Shown one piece after another: positions 1 through 11,476 of a stretch of 64,000 nt of DNA; position 1 is the stretch's first letter, and every line of letters starts with the position of its first letter. This stretch comes from Huiozyma naganishii CBS 8797. Taxonomy: Eukaryota; Ascomycota; Saccharomycetes; Saccharomycetales; Saccharomycetaceae. Position numbers and translations under genes: made by a program. The stretch spans positions 310,001-374,000 of the forward strand of contig NC_035934.1 in NCBI RefSeq assembly GCF_000348985.1. The letters run 5' to 3'. The notes beneath the pieces are model-generated. The model was not told the origin of the DNA. It saw nothing but the letters and a program-made list of their open reading frames with translations, and did no database searches.

Positions 1-316
1 TCCCCCCTTCCTGTAATCATTATGTTCAAGCGGTTACGGTTATTAGTTTTTGTTACGATGACAATGAATATATAGACCATTATAAAGTGTATTCTTAGTG
101 ACAGGAAAATATGATCCTAGTAAATACCGAAGAAAACAGACTCTACAAGTGGGAAAGTGTAACAGAAGTATATATACAACAGTTTTGTTTACAATCCTTT
201 GCAGGGTATTCAAATAAAGTTTAGCTTTAGTGTTGGAATGTGGTGGATAAGCAACTACAGTACAGTAATCGCAAACATGAATTCATTGTTCCTATTATTC
301 GTTCTCCCGTTACCTT
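1..316. other. AT-rich left-edge non-coding stretch
   Basis: This is the region 3' of COX16, which reads leftward. Short open stretches touch the left edge in two plus-strand frames (stops near 75 and 110), but neither resembles a protein I recognise. In S. cerevisiae the gene convergent with COX16 is OST1; I could not recognise its C-terminus here. No RNA gene or repeat was seen. Confidence 0.4.
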
Positions 317-691
317 TCAACTCTTCGGGCTTGTATCCCACACGTTCTCGGACTCACCTTCCAATCTTGTAACACGTATTGGTTCCCAATCTTCCTCCGC
401 TAGCCCTTGCAAGCGATAGTATTCGTCCTTGATGTCGAACTTCCTTTGGTTTTTCTTTATCTTCAACAGATCCTCCTCGTTCATTTCATTGATCCTCCTG
501 TCTTCACGCTCATACTTGACCTCTGTAAATCCTGCAAGCCAGTAAGATCCCAGCACTATCATCCCACAGAAGGGCACTCCAAAATACAGGAACGGATTCT
601 TCTTCATCAGTTTCTGGTACCGGCCTGCCAAAGATGCCTCGTACGCTAATTGCTGTCTCCTCGACCGAAATTTCTTACCACCAAACGACAT
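317..691 (-). CDS. COX16: Cytochrome c oxidase assembly protein Cox16
   Basis: The 124-residue product matches Cox16, a mitochondrial inner-membrane protein needed for cytochrome oxidase assembly (Cox1/Cox2 maturation). The N-terminus MSFGGKKFRSRRQQ is nearly identical to the S. cerevisiae protein. A single membrane segment lies at about residues 36-54, followed by the conserved charged block NQRKFDIKDEYYRLQGL and a C-terminal ESENVWD. The S. cerevisiae protein is 118 residues, so this is full length. The ATG lies at 689-691. It is divergent from SYS1, which is also the S. cerevisiae arrangement. Confidence 0.95.
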   Translation of the reverse strand: MSFGGKKFRSRRQQLAYEASLAGRYQKLMKKNPFLYFGVPFCGMIVLGSYWLAGFTEVKYEREDRRINEMNEEDLLKIKKNQRKFDIKDEYYRLQGLAEEDWEPIRVTRLEGESENVWDTSPKS

Positions 692-1206
692 CGTTACTGA
701 ACACTGTAGACGTGTGTTACTAACGCCTCCCCATGGACTAACAAACTCCAGACAGCACTTCCCCTTCCCTCAGTCTCCTCTAAGCCGTCCTTCATCGGTT
801 CTACAACCGGGGACTCAGAACAGCCAATCACACCGGGTAACATGCGGCGTCTGCATTTCTCACCAAAAACATAAAATTGTGAATGGAACGAATCGTAGTA
901 ACGGTCCGCCTTCTCTTCACAAAGAGAACAGCGCCGTTGAAATTGATAACAGTGGTGGTATTATAAACGGTATTTCTTGCAGCAACAGGCAGAAGAGAGG
1001 TACGAAACATAGAGGTTGTCAATTGGAGCCTTTTATCTTGTTTGTTAAACCAAAAAAAAATAATACGATTTGTCTCTTGAAAAGACGAAATTAATCTTTG
1101 TGAAGGGACTAGCTCATTTCCCCTCCACTTCCCCGTTTTGTTTGTTTTGATCCCTTCCTCACCTAAGGTCGATCGATACAAGGATACTCAGAGGAGAAAA
1201 GAAAAT
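692..1206. promoter_or_regulatory. Divergent COX16-SYS1 promoter region
   Basis: A 515-bp gap between two divergent start codons, so it must hold both promoters. Open stretches here lack homology and overlap on both strands, so I treat them as chance. An A-run at about 1050-1060 is the only obvious sequence feature; I recognised no specific factor site. Confidence 0.5.
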
Positions 1207-1800
1207 ATGGTGTCTTTGAGGAGGTATTTGCGGGCTCCGAAGAGTCTGAAACCGTCTGAGATATTCAAGCAAGATTCTTTGTCACCGGGGAAAATCACCG
1301 TTCAGATTGTTATACTCCAGTTGTTCTACTATGCTACGGCGATCGTTCTTTTCTACATCTGGGCAAAGCTTGTAGGACACAAGCTTGTGATGCTGGACTG
1401 GCTGTTTTCGTCAAAATATATCGATTTCACAAACGGCTACGGTCTCTCCGTGTCCATCATCTGGCTCTTAGACTCGCTGATTTGTGTCATATTCCTCACT
1501 GTAATTGTTGGAAGAAGCAAACTTGCCTGGGATTTTGGAGTCACAGTGCATGCCATAAATTTCATAATTTTGTTGCTGTACACAAAACATCTACCGTCTA
1601 TGTCCTGGGTAGTTTTACAGATACTGTCCTCGCTGGTACTTATATTCTTAGGAACGTGGACCTCGAGGTGGCGTGAATTGAAGGACACTTTTTTCGAAGG
1701 CATGGTGGAAGCAACGGATATATCTACAGGGATGGGAAATTTGGAATCGAGTACTAGTGAAGCCGGTATTGAAATGAAAGATTTAGAGAGTCAAAGGTGA
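1207..1800 (+). CDS. SYS1: Golgi membrane protein Sys1
   Basis: The 197-residue four-span membrane protein matches Sys1, which recruits the Arl3 GTPase to the late Golgi and so supports vesicle traffic. Conserved blocks include MVSLRRYLRAPKSLKPSEIF at the N-terminus, FKQDSLSP, VIVGRSKLAWDF and GTWTSRWRELKDTFFEG, and the C-terminus ends DLESQR. Hydrophobic segments are at about residues 31-53, 76-100, 108-125 and 130-148. I chose the ATG at 1207 because the upstream in-frame codons (from 1138) have no counterpart in the family. It is convergent with CYR1. Confidence 0.95.
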   Translation: MVSLRRYLRAPKSLKPSEIFKQDSLSPGKITVQIVILQLFYYATAIVLFYIWAKLVGHKLVMLDWLFSSKYIDFTNGYGLSVSIIWLLDSLICVIFLTVIVGRSKLAWDFGVTVHAINFIILLLYTKHLPSMSWVVLQILSSLVLIFLGTWTSRWRELKDTFFEGMVEATDISTGMGNLESSTSEAGIEMKDLESQR

Positions 1801-1908
1801 GAGAAAGTGATAATTCAGTCAGGATTAAACAGACAAACAAACAAACAAGTAAAACACAGTCATCGAAAGTCATTAATAATATAAAATTACAGCATTAACT
1901 ATTTTAAA

Positions 1909-4900
1909 CTATATAGTAAGATCATTACCTGGTACCTCTTCGAGCAGTTTGTCAATCAACTCGAAAACACTCAATTGTTTTTTACCTCTTATGTTATTGT
2001 AAAGATGTAACCCTGTGGTGACCTTTTGGCGCAATTGCAGTAACGCAACCGATGACTCGATTCGCGTAACAAGATGATCCAAAAAGAGCATCACATCCTT
2101 CTCTGAGGCAGAACCCATTATGGACGTCCTGGAATTGCTGTCCAGCGTGTTAAAGGTAATCCCGGACTTGGCGTGCTCTAACTCTAAGGAGCCCCCAGAA
2201 ACAACAGATAGAATACATTCCAACCTGTTGGACGTGGTCCTCAACCTAAATAGAAGCTCTTCATCTATCGCTTTACTCTGGTCGTCCTCAGACGCAAACT
2301 CGTGTCTACTGGCCAGTGCCTGTGGATAAACAATGGTAATGAACTCTTTCGTTTCCAGACCCTTCAGTTTCTTTTCACCCAGCACAAAAAACTCCCAGCC
2401 GGAACCCTCCAACATTGCTATTTCTCTTTCAAGAACCTCTCCAATAATTTGCTCCCTGTAAACTTCCCTCAACGGCATACCATCCTTTACAACTGCCTCA
2501 TGACACTTCATGATCTTGTTAAATTCAGACATGAAGTCACTGCTTAACGTTATTTGACCACCATCAGCAACACTAGACACTCTAGCAGCCTTATTCACAA
2601 CAGGTCCCAAGTAGTCCATTCTTTGGGTGACCAGATCCAGCTCGGTCACGGGATAACCCCAGTGAATACCCATACGTACGGACAGCCCCTGATAGATCAC
2701 TCGCCCCTCATTGTCAGTCACGGTACAACCGTCCTGGATGGACGTGATTTCTTCTGGCCATTGACAATCCAGCAATTTCGACTGCACACTTAAACACCAT
2801 GCCAAAGCACCAGTTGGGGTGGGAAACGTTACCATAAAGGCGTCACCTTCTGTCTTCACCTCATACCCACCATATATACGCAGCTGACGTCGCATTAGGT
2901 CATTGTGCGTCTTGATAGCCGTCCGCATAGCATTAGGAAACAGTTCCCATAGAACTGTGGAATTTTTGATATCCGTGAAAACCACCGCAACATTACCTGT
3001 CGGTGGAGAAATTTCCGGCTGTAGTCTCCTCAGCGCAGCGTCCTCAAACGTGCTCCTTCTTGTCATCAAGGAGTTTTTGTTTAAGCTTCCCTCAGTACTC
3101 TTGTCGAGTGCCAAACATAGGATGGTGATGTTTTCCTGGCAACCATACGCGATAGCATGATCTTTCATTGCTTCTGCTGCCAACATTGGTTCTAAACGGT
3201 TTTCTCTCGCAATGTCACACGCAGTCTCAATATCTGTGTAATCCCATAGTGTGTGTGTTGCTATGATTAACATTTCGTCCGTTTTCGACAGGGTTATAAC
3301 GGAAGTGTCAGGTGAAGCATGGATATGAGGCAGTAAATCGAAGAACCCAACCGCTCTTGATACATCGGCAACACCATCCAATTTCCCATTATTCACATAA
3401 CCACCTGATATTCTAATTCTTTCGTACTCTTCTCTTTTTGTTGGGAGATGCTGTTTCGTCAATTTTTGGTAATCACCGTTATTCTTCGATAGAACAGCCA
3501 TACAGTCACCAAGATTGGACGCATATAACTTGTTGCCCTTGATAAAAATAACTGTAGAACATGCCCCACTCAATAAATCTGCTGCAGTCAAGTTTTCAAT
3601 GTTGGCACCACTATCCACTGAGCTCAACATATTGTTTATCTCCTTATTCAGTTGTAAGAAACTGAAACGCAATGCCTTTTTGACGTCCTCATCCTTTTGG
3701 TCACCATACTTTTCCAACTGTCTGATTAAAATCTTATCGTAGATATCCCTGACAATCCCAGATATATTGTGACCGTAGTCAGATGTTTGGTTTTTGCTGT
3801 CATGCAAACAGAGCAGACATTCATCATCGTTGCCCCTGAATTTGTCGAACGTAACATCTCTTGAAGAAACGTGGTCCCGTTGGCCCAATGTATCTGCAAC
3901 ACCATACCTCATACCATTGATCGTGGAAACAGTAGTTCTTAGACGGAAATTGCTGCTCTCATCAGGAACCTTAGTGGTGTTAAGTGTAACATCCATTAGC
4001 CCTAGCTCTTTCAGATGTGGTAAAACAGTTAAATCTGATAGATCAGCATTCAGCTCATGTACTAGAGACCCCCGAATTTCAAATTTACGGTTACCGGAAA
4101 AATTCAAATACTTCAACTCTTTATTATTCCTCCAATTCCAATCAAACAGGTAATTTGAGATATTGTATTTCAGCTTGTTGGAACCAACATCAAATGCGGT
4201 TAATTGTGTCAAGAGAGAAAGCTCAGAGGGCAGTGTCAACAGTTGATTCCCGTTCAACATCAGCGTTTTTAGCTGTTTCCACTTCGAAACAACCTCTCCT
4301 GGCAAGGTACTCAATTTATTGCCCGAAAAGTACAACTCTGTCAAATCAGTCAGGTGCATTTGTGAAATATCAGTCATATTATTGTACGACAGATTCAATT
4401 TCTGTAGTTTCGAAAAGCTGTTGAACAACGGCCACATGTCATCGCCAAACTGATTATCAGCTGCGCTTAGGAAAAATAAACTTTTAGATAGTTTCGAGCC
4501 CGCCAACATGTTGTCGAAGAAGGACCCCTCCATTGTTGTCGTACCAAGGACATTAGAGGATATGTTCAAGGAAGTCAACTCGATCTCCTCCATCCCTTCA
4601 AAAAAGTCTCTAATATTATTAGAATGCAAATCCAGGGTTCTGAGACTTTTCAATTTGGAAAGCTCTGGTGGAAGACATTCCAATTTATTTCTGGAAACAG
4701 ACAGATAGACCAGCCTACTTAGCAGCGAAATTTCTTTCGGTAACCTACTCAAGTTATTATCATTCAGTTCTAACTTTTCTAAGCTTGACAGTTCGGTAAA
4801 CAGCTCCCCAGGAATACTTGCTAACTGGGCTTTCCTCAATGACAGAGAAGTCATGTTCGTTGGGTAACAATCCTTAACCGAGATGGAGGTTATGGGGTTC

Positions 4901-7900
4901 TCTTGTAAATCTAAAGATCTCAACTTCGGTAACTTATCTTCAAAGTTTGATATTCTATTATCGGTCAGGTACAAATTCTGCAAGCTCTCTGACATGGTTT
5001 TTACCTGTGTGATCCTGTTATGGGGGAGAGTCAAGGTCCTCAGATTTTTCATGCCTGAAATATCTTCCAACTCATTTAACTTATTGTGAGATAGGTTCAT
5101 TTTTACCAGTTTCACCAACTTGTTTATGGAGGCGGGAATCTTGTAGATTTTGTTGTATGACAAATCAACTTGTAACAGGTTGACACAGTTGTTAATAACT
5201 TCTGGGTACTCGACAAACTTGTTTGATGACAAATCTAGCAGTTGTAGATTCTTTAACTGAGCAAACCCTTTTGGCAGCCTGTCTAGCTCATTACATTGCA
5301 AATTCAGTATGGTCAAGTTCCCCAGTTTGGATATAGTTTTTGGAACCTTTTTAATGAAATTTCTTTGTAGTTCCAAGGATACCAATTTGTAGGCTTCTGT
5401 AACATTTACCGGAAACTTAGAGGCCCTCACATTAACCATTCTCAAACTCATTAATTTGATTGTACTCTCTATAAATTCCAAAGGCAGAAAAATGTTTGCA
5501 TTATTGGAAACGTCAAGACTCTCAATTTCTGAAGTGTGTTGGTAAAATATGATAGGTGGTGTGGTCAAATCCATATTTCTTAGATCAACATGTACGAAAT
5601 CGCTTCTTAGTAGCCTTAGCTCTTGCTCTGCAGTAAAATGCGACGGTGTCACTGGGTGGAAAAGGAATTTAAACACAAAACTCAAATCCTCAATCCCAAT
5701 AATGTGTAATGGATCTGACTTTCTGTAGCCATTCAACAACAGCAGTTTCCTTTCGATAAAGATAGGTTTGGAGGTAGGTTTCAAAATTTTTGCGAGCTTC
5801 CCAACTCTTAAAGAAATCTGATAACTACTTTTCGAAGTGATATTAAACTTCTTCTTCAAAGTTGGTATCATCTCTTCCACTGTGGTTCCTGGCGTGCACA
5901 TCAGTGTGGTGAATGTATCATCCACGTTAAAAACCCTGATCGCGTAGTGTTTTTTAATGTCTAAGTCGCTGTAGTCCTTGTAGTAACGTTCGAGTTCATA
6001 TTCGACTTTATCGCTTCTTTCATCGTCCAAGTTGAGAACATTCACGGCGCTTGGAGACTTGTCGACAGATGCCAAGTTCACAGACGAAAACGTCCGTCCA
6101 GAAATATCAAACTTTCCAACCTTATCTTCATCCAACTTCTTGTCTCCTGAGCATGGTCCGTTATCGAACTCACCATCGGAAGATGCGCAACTTGCCGAAT
6201 TAGAGCTTGATGTGCTCGTCAAAGAAGAAGATGTGTCCTCTCCTGAGGAATACTCGATGTTGTCTATCAAATCAGAGTCATCTGCGTCTTCGTTACCTTC
6301 TTCGTTTTGCCTTGAGGGAGTCATGACAAGACCATTTTTGATCCGATTCACCGATTTGGATGAGACAGAGCCACCTGTTGCGGCAGTAGCCCTTTCGTGT
6401 TTCCTTTTGGACTTCGCTCTCGCCTTTTTCTTCTGTTTCACTGCGATGTCAACGTCCCAACTTTCAGGAGCCACCCAATGAGTGCTCTGTGGATCAATGA
6501 TATTGGGTGGAAATATTTTTTTCGCCTCTTCCGATTCTACCGCCCTGAAGTTCAAGGCAGACGCAGACCTTATTGGTTCCAAAGGATTATCCTCCCAAAC
6601 GTGTGGATCCTCTGGCATTCCCTCAAGAGAGGGTTCCCGTTTCTTCGTATGTATATCAGGTATTTTGTCCTCTCTTGCCTCCACAGTCTTTGTGATATCG
6701 GTCAAATCATCAAGGTTGGTGTCCAGAGGGAACAATCCGGATTCAGTCAGCACAACCGAGGGTCTCTTATTGTTCTGGCCTTCTACCACCTCAGGTCCGA
6801 TATTACCATCTGACACGCTCCTCTGTTTTTCTGAGGGCAATTCACCTGGTTCTTTGAACTTTAGTGTATACGGGTCCCTCTCCTTCGAGACGGCGGAATG
6901 TCTCCGTGACGTTTGCATTTTCCCAGAGGACATAGATGGATTGGACCCACTATCTACCGAGTTCAGTTGACTCCCCACAGATGGCACTTTACTACTGCTG
7001 TTGATGTTAGTGGACGAGAGTGAAGCCCCTGAAGCTGATGTGTGGTTTCTCTTCAACCTGGGGACCTCTGCTATCAGCCCGTTCATATCTTCCTGAATAT
7101 CCCCAATCTTACTACGGATATGGTGCGGAACGTTTTCGACTAGTGGGAAGATGGAATCCTTCGACCCTCTTCTGGGTACTTTCGTGGCCGATGTGTTTGG
7201 ATTCTGTGGGCCTATATAATCTGGATTATCGGCCTCCGCTTCTTCCAGCGGGGTGTGCATCGGCACTTGATTACTAGTGGTCGGCGTGATCTTACTCTTA
7301 CTCGGCCTCCCCAGTTTATTCGAATGTGGTGAGCTCCCTGACAGTCTTTTGAATAGATTGGATGCGAAGGATGTCTTCCGCGGTGGGGGAACAGATTCGC
7401 CGCTGTGAAGTAATCCTGTAGCTGCCGCGCTTCTCTTACTCTGTAAGGGTTCGCCGTGAGTGTGGTGCGACTTGCGTGGTGCATGCGACGACGCACTCTC
7501 GTCATCCGGGGCTGCAGCAGAACTCAGGGACAGAGTACTCAGAGTCTTCTTCAAGAAATTGGGCCCGCCCTTCGTTTTGGTCTCCACCTTCTGTGTCTTC
7601 TGTAACTCCGGCTGCTGGTACCGAGAGCTCCTAACGGATTTCAAACTTTTCGTCTCTCTTTCGTCGTTCGAGTTCACCGAGCTCTCATTGCTCGAAGTTC
7701 TCAGCACCCCGAGAGAGTCGTATATGCTTCTCCTCCTCCTTGCATTATCCTGGGTTTGACTGCTAGCAACGTCGTCGTCGTACCCGTACCTGAATCGCGG
7801 TTTATCATCGTGAACGGAACGGTCGAACCTCGAATTCGCAGGCGACAACTTTTGCTGCTGCTGGTGCTGCTGATCCAATTCCTGAGCACCAACAGAATGT

Positions 7901-7944
7901 ACCTTATGGATGCTCGTACCGTCCGTAGAGTTTCGACCGGGCAT
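1909..7944 (-). CDS. CYR1: Adenylate cyclase Cyr1
   Basis: A 2011-residue orthologue of yeast adenylate cyclase (2026 residues in S. cerevisiae), which makes cAMP from ATP downstream of Ras and Gpa2 and activates protein kinase A. Order of parts: a long Ser/Asn-rich disordered N-terminus (1 to about 655, with a Q-rich patch near residue 30), a Ras-association domain (about 660-750), a leucine-rich-repeat array (about 790-1290), a PP2C-like domain (about 1345-1612), then the class III cyclase domain (about 1648-1830) beginning [17 protein letters not shown]. The C-terminal 100-odd residues correspond to the Srv2/CAP-binding region. The start ATG is at 7942-7944. The gene is divergent from MEU1 across a palindrome carrying stress-response cores. 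Confidence 0.97.
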   Translation of the reverse strand: MPGRNSTDGTSIHKVHSVGAQELDQQHQQQQKLSPANSRFDRSVHDDKPRFRYGYDDDVASSQTQDNARRRRSIYDSLGVLRTSSNESSVNSNDERETKSLKSVRSSRYQQPELQKTQKVETKTKGGPNFLKKTLSTLSLSSAAAPDDESASSHAPRKSHHTHGEPLQSKRSAAATGLLHSGESVPPPRKTSFASNLFKRLSGSSPHSNKLGRPSKSKITPTTSNQVPMHTPLEEAEADNPDYIGPQNPNTSATKVPRRGSKDSIFPLVENVPHHIRSKIGDIQEDMNGLIAEVPRLKRNHTSASGASLSSTNINSSSKVPSVGSQLNSVDSGSNPSMSSGKMQTSRRHSAVSKERDPYTLKFKEPGELPSEKQRSVSDGNIGPEVVEGQNNKRPSVVLTESGLFPLDTNLDDLTDITKTVEAREDKIPDIHTKKREPSLEGMPEDPHVWEDNPLEPIRSASALNFRAVESEEAKKIFPPNIIDPQSTHWVAPESWDVDIAVKQKKKARAKSKRKHERATAATGGSVSSKSVNRIKNGLVMTPSRQNEEGNEDADDSDLIDNIEYSSGEDTSSSLTSTSSSNSASCASSDGEFDNGPCSGDKKLDEDKVGKFDISGRTFSSVNLASVDKSPSAVNVLNLDDERSDKVEYELERYYKDYSDLDIKKHYAIRVFNVDDTFTTLMCTPGTTVEEMIPTLKKKFNITSKSSYQISLRVGKLAKILKPTSKPIFIERKLLLLNGYRKSDPLHIIGIEDLSFVFKFLFHPVTPSHFTAEQELRLLRSDFVHVDLRNMDLTTPPIIFYQHTSEIESLDVSNNANIFLPLEFIESTIKLMSLRMVNVRASKFPVNVTEAYKLVSLELQRNFIKKVPKTISKLGNLTILNLQCNELDRLPKGFAQLKNLQLLDLSSNKFVEYPEVINNCVNLLQVDLSYNKIYKIPASINKLVKLVKMNLSHNKLNELEDISGMKNLRTLTLPHNRITQVKTMSESLQNLYLTDNRISNFEDKLPKLRSLDLQENPITSISVKDCYPTNMTSLSLRKAQLASIPGELFTELSSLEKLELNDNNLSRLPKEISLLSRLVYLSVSRNKLECLPPELSKLKSLRTLDLHSNNIRDFFEGMEEIELTSLNISSNVLGTTTMEGSFFDNMLAGSKLSKSLFFLSAADNQFGDDMWPLFNSFSKLQKLNLSYNNMTDISQMHLTDLTELYFSGNKLSTLPGEVVSKWKQLKTLMLNGNQLLTLPSELSLLTQLTAFDVGSNKLKYNISNYLFDWNWRNNKELKYLNFSGNRKFEIRGSLVHELNADLSDLTVLPHLKELGLMDVTLNTTKVPDESSNFRLRTTVSTINGMRYGVADTLGQRDHVSSRDVTFDKFRGNDDECLLCLHDSKNQTSDYGHNISGIVRDIYDKILIRQLEKYGDQKDEDVKKALRFSFLQLNKEINNMLSSVDSGANIENLTAADLLSGACSTVIFIKGNKLYASNLGDCMAVLSKNNGDYQKLTKQHLPTKREEYERIRISGGYVNNGKLDGVADVSRAVGFFDLLPHIHASPDTSVITLSKTDEMLIIATHTLWDYTDIETACDIARENRLEPMLAAEAMKDHAIAYGCQENITILCLALDKSTEGSLNKNSLMTRRSTFEDAALRRLQPEISPPTGNVAVVFTDIKNSTVLWELFPNAMRTAIKTHNDLMRRQLRIYGGYEVKTEGDAFMVTFPTPTGALAWCLSVQSKLLDCQWPEEITSIQDGCTVTDNEGRVIYQGLSVRMGIHWGYPVTELDLVTQRMDYLGPVVNKAARVSSVADGGQITLSSDFMSEFNKIMKCHEAVVKDGMPLREVYREQIIGEVLEREIAMLEGSGWEFFVLGEKKLKGLETKEFITIVYPQALASRHEFASEDDQSKAIDEELLFRLRTTSNRLECILSVVSGGSLELEHAKSGITFNTLDSNSRTSIMGSASEKDVMLFLDHLVTRIESSVALLQLRQKVTTGLHLYNNIRGKKQLSVFELIDKLLEEVPGNDLTI

Positions 7945-8336
7945 ACCGAGACCTGTTGTGTTGTGTGAGCGATTAGAACGTCACCTATGGAAATAGACGT
8001 CTGTGTTAAAAAAAAAAGAGAGGCGACGCAAGCACGCACTTCTGTCTGTGTGTTTATATTCAGCTGGTTTCACAGAATATCACTGACTGGACTGCCCTGA
8101 TTACAACTGTTCCTGGCCTTGATCCAAGTGAGAGAGTGAGAGAGAGCGTCGACTTCTTGAAGGGGATTTTTGAGAAGTTAAAAATCCCCTTCAAAAAAAA
8201 AAGTGAAAAAAAATAATTTTTTGATGTTTCGAGATTCTTTCCGATGCCATCGCGAAACGATCCTGGAACAGTCTTGAGGAATTGGGTTCGTGGTGTGTGG
8301 TCTATAACATCGGAGACGAGAGCTGCTGTTGCTGAT
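7945..8336. promoter_or_regulatory. Divergent CYR1-MEU1 promoter region
   Basis: 392 bp between divergent starts. It contains an A/T run near 8007-8016, a GA-rich stretch at about 8129-8146, the STRE palindrome (separate entry) and A-rich tracts at about 8194-8222. No gene is supported here. Confidence 0.6.
8157..8194. repeat. Perfect 15-bp inverted repeat with STRE cores
   Basis: The left arm TTGAAGGGGATTTTT (8157-8171) and right arm AAAAATCCCCTTCAA (8180-8194) are exact reverse complements around an 8-base spacer. Each arm contains the AGGGG/CCCCT core bound by Msn2/Msn4. It lies 143 bp upstream of the preferred MEU1 start and 213 bp upstream of CYR1. It could be a paired operator or, if transcribed, an RNA hairpin. 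Confidence 0.85.
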
Positions 8337-9329
8337 ATGACAGGAACTATGCTGCCGGAACAATTTGACGGGACCGTTGATCTGGGGATCATCGGCGGCA
8401 CCGGGCTGTACAAGCTGGACTGTTTGAAACCGATTGCCGTGTTACCGCCCATGGTGACGCCCTGGGGGACGACTTCGTCGCCCGTAACGATCTCTAGGTT
8501 CCAGCCTGGTGACGGTGACGGTGAAGGTAACGGTAACGGTAACGCTGCATTATTCTACGTTGCATTCATCTCGAGACACGGCTCGCACCACGAATATCCA
8601 CCCACGAGGGTTCCCTTCCGGGCCAATGTTGCCGCGTTGAAACATCTCCAGTGTAAAGCTTTGCTTTCTTTTTCTGCGGTGGGGTCCCTGCGGGAAGAGA
8701 TTCAGCCGAGGGATTTTGTGTTGCCGCAGCAGATCATCGACAGGACAAAGGGCATCAGAGAGTCCTCGTATTTCAATGATGTCGGGCTCGTGGGCCATGT
8801 CGGGTTCGGGAACCCCTTCTCCCGTGCCTTTGCCGAGTACGTGCACCAGTTTAAAGACGTTCTTCACAACTACGATGACGAATCCAAAGTGCGCACTTTA
8901 CACTTCGATGCGGAGAGAACGGTCATCTGCATGGAGGGCCCACAATTCTCCACGAGGGCAGAGTCCAAGATGTACAGGATGCTTGGCGGCGACGTCATCA
9001 ACATGAGTGTCCTACCGGAGGCGAAACTGGCCCGTGAGTGCGAACTGCCGTACCAGATGATCTGTATGTCTACGGACTACGACGCCTGGATGGACCACGA
9101 GGAGCCCGTCACTGTGGAACAAGTGATGGGGCACCTGTCCAACAATGCTCGCAATGCGAACGCACTGGCCACGAGGATAATTAACAAGATGGCCGTGGAG
9201 CTGCCCGAGTTCATGGCTACAGGGGACGGCCTCAAGGGGTCCATCAAGATGTCCATCTCCACAAAACCGGAGGCAATGTCGAAGGAGACTTTGCAAAAAT
9301 TGAGGTTTTTGTTCCCTGATTACTGGTGA
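8337..9329 (+). CDS. MEU1: S-methyl-5'-thioadenosine phosphorylase Meu1
   Basis: Methylthioadenosine phosphorylase, which splits the polyamine-synthesis by-product MTA into adenine and methylthioribose-1-phosphate for methionine salvage. The product is 330 residues from the ATG at 8337 (S. cerevisiae 337). Family motifs are [13 protein letters not shown] (phosphate-binding Gly-rich loop), [43 protein letters not shown] and CMSTDYDAW. Another in-frame ATG at 8244 would add 31 residues with no family counterpart, and one at 8349 is also possible. A short Gly/Asp/Asn-rich insertion, encoded by imperfect GGTGACGGT-type repeats at about 8506-8543, lies inside the domain. Confidence 0.95.
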   Translation: MTGTMLPEQFDGTVDLGIIGGTGLYKLDCLKPIAVLPPMVTPWGTTSSPVTISRFQPGDGDGEGNGNGNAALFYVAFISRHGSHHEYPPTRVPFRANVAALKHLQCKALLSFSAVGSLREEIQPRDFVLPQQIIDRTKGIRESSYFNDVGLVGHVGFGNPFSRAFAEYVHQFKDVLHNYDDESKVRTLHFDAERTVICMEGPQFSTRAESKMYRMLGGDVINMSVLPEAKLARECELPYQMICMSTDYDAWMDHEEPVTVEQVMGHLSNNARNANALATRIINKMAVELPEFMATGDGLKGSIKMSISTKPEAMSKETLQKLRFLFPDYW

Positions 9330-9423
9330 TCGTATTGGCTTTTGAAACTAATACATGGATGCAAGTGCAAGCATATCGGTTGAAATATATATGTATATAT
9401 ATCGAGCTAAAAGAGTTGGGTGA

Positions 9424-10533
9424 CTACAAGCTCTTCATTGGGCTTGGAGAGTTCATCATGTAACTGTACTTGCTGCTAGGGATGTAACCTTTGTTTGCCG
9501 TTAAATTTGGTGTCTTGGGGAGATGATCCGCCATGGATGCAGTTGAGCTGGCTACCCCTGTCCCTTGCCCCGTTTCCTGGAAGGGGAAGCGGACTTGTTG
9601 TTTCCTGTCAGTGGTCAACGGGTTATTCCCAAAGGCGCTTACTTTGGTGTGCGGGAGGTGAGGCGTCTGTTGCTGCTTCGCGTCCGTTTGTTTCGACTTC
9701 AACGGCGTTTGTAACGATTTGAAGAGGAACGGTGTGGGTGGTGGGGACTGTTGTGCACTCCCCGTACTACCTGCGCTACTTTGACTGTCCCGCGATAGTC
9801 TAGAGTTCTGCGCGGAACGGTCTGTATTTGATGAGGAAATAACGACGTGTGGTTTAGTGATATGACCACCTTTTGTGTCCCCCTGTGGGTGGTTCCTCGG
9901 ATCCAACCCTAGCAACTCTCTCTGCCTCTGTGTCAGTTCCAAATCGCGCGTGTTAATTCTGGACCTCAGTTTGAACAAAGCCGTGACGATGTTGAACCCT
10001 AGTACGATCCCAACCAAGTGGTTCAAGTAGTCTGCCTTGACGACGGATGCATCTTGGAATAGTTGCCACAGGGGCCCCCACCGTGGGTGTGCCCTTTGGA
10101 GAGACCATAGCGTTTGCATGCACTGTTTGGATAACTTGCGTCCGTACGCCGAGTGTTCTAGAAGCAACTGGGTTGATTTGTAAAGCAGGTTCCACAGAAA
10201 GAATATGAGCACGTTGGTGACCACTACTTGGAACTCTGATTCTTTGTTGATTGTCCTACTGATCACTTTGTCCAGAACAGGGTTTTCAAAGCTCCCGAGG
10301 TTAGCAGACCGGAAACCTGCAGCACCAACAGTCTCAGCGGGTGCATCCATCTTCCTCACAGTCTGCTTCTGTTGTTGTTGTTGTTGGTGGAGCTTCTGTT
10401 GCTGCACCACCTGCGAAACGGGATCCGAGAGCAGATTGTCCCTGTACAATCTGGGAGATTCCTCGACGACTCTCATCCTGAGCGTCTGCATCTGATCCCG
10501 CGAAAGCGGTCTCGACGGGCCAGTCTCTTCCAT
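9424..10533 (-). CDS. POM34: Nuclear pore membrane protein Pom34
   Basis: A 369-residue match to Pom34, one of the integral membrane nucleoporins that anchor the pore in the nuclear envelope with Pom152 and Ndc1. Two hydrophobic segments stand out, at about residues 102-122 (VVVTNVLIFFLWNLLY) and about 167-188 (HLVGIVLGFNIVTALF). They are followed by the conserved LTQRQRELLGL. A polyglutamine patch lies near residues 45-60. The C-terminal half is Ser/Thr/Gln/Pro-rich and low complexity, which explains why it is longer than the S. cerevisiae protein (299). The first ATG is at 10533. Its position next to MEU1 and a PSR gene matches YLR017-019. Confidence 0.88.
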   Translation of the reverse strand: MEETGPSRPLSRDQMQTLRMRVVEESPRLYRDNLLSDPVSQVVQQQKLHQQQQQQKQTVRKMDAPAETVGAAGFRSANLGSFENPVLDKVISRTINKESEFQVVVTNVLIFFLWNLLYKSTQLLLEHSAYGRKLSKQCMQTLWSLQRAHPRWGPLWQLFQDASVVKADYLNHLVGIVLGFNIVTALFKLRSRINTRDLELTQRQRELLGLDPRNHPQGDTKGGHITKPHVVISSSNTDRSAQNSRLSRDSQSSAGSTGSAQQSPPPTPFLFKSLQTPLKSKQTDAKQQQTPHLPHTKVSAFGNNPLTTDRKQQVRFPFQETGQGTGVASSTASMADHLPKTPNLTANKGYIPSSKYSYMMNSPSPMKSL

Positions 10534-11476
10534 CAAAAAAAATAGTGTCTACCTTGCCTCCTCTGGTTCGACACGTCGGCCCTGCTGCACTCTCAACCTT
10601 TCACAGTAGTGCATCGCAAGCTCTTACTCACTGTACGGGGAGACATCATCTCACATTCACCTGCCCAAAACCGTACAAAGTGATATTCCAAGCAAGCCAC
10701 TCTCCGGGAAGGTTCCACGCCGAGAAACAACGCAAACACAGCGCTGAGTACAGCGCAGCAATCAGTACAAAGCAGCGATCATGGGAGGCTGCAGGAGCAC
10801 CAGCTGGTGGCACCTGGCTACAGCGCAGTGCTTGACACACTGTGAAGCGCGAAACCCGGACGCCGCGAGCAGCGCCAAAAACGTCGTTTTCGACGGCAGA
10901 AAAATTCTAGAAAAAAAAAAGAAAAAAAAAATTTGAACCGAAAACTGTTTCTCGCAGCGGGTTGCAGCGGGTTGCAGTCCCAGGAGACACAAACAACCGA
11001 CCACCGGCGACCGCACAGACCTTCGCCCCAGCAGAGAAGGTGTCGAGTGTTCTCCAGTCCGCTCGGGAACCCCCAATCGTGATCGTTTCTCTTCTTTTGG
11101 CGGGCTGCATACTATACTACAGAACTTCTCTCCTCTCTCTTTTCACAGAAGACGAGAAAATTCAAAACAAAGCGAAAAAATTGAAAAGTGCGAATATAGA
11201 GAAAGGGAGAGAGAAAGATATATACTGATAAAATCTTCTTCCTCCTCTTTTTTTAACGATTCTTTCATTACGTGTCAAGCTTCCGGTTACAGGGTTTGGC
11301 TTTTTTTTGGATAGGTACACTATTTTCCTTTGTTGTTTCTTCCTGGAACCGGTATCAATTGCGTATCCGTTCTGTCTTTGCTTCTTTCTTTCTTTTTTTC
11401 CTTTTGGGCCCTGCGTTTGATCGAGGGACGAAAAGGGGGCATTGGTGAGAAGAGGTTGTGGGGTACAGGCCTTCAA
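10534..11476. promoter_or_regulatory. Long divergent POM34-PSR promoter region
   Basis: 943 bp between divergent starts, among the longest gaps in the window. It holds an A-rich tract at about 10911-10930, a short tandem duplication (GCAGCGGGTT repeated near 10956-10975), GA-rich sequence at about 11200-11220 and pyrimidine tracts at about 11240 and 11390. Several short open frames overlap on both strands without recognisable products. I see no RNA gene. Confidence 0.5.

Noticed and set aside
11330..11476. Upstream in-frame extension of PSR
   Set aside because: It would bury the conserved [10 protein letters not shown] lipidation signal; the ATG at 11477 restores it.
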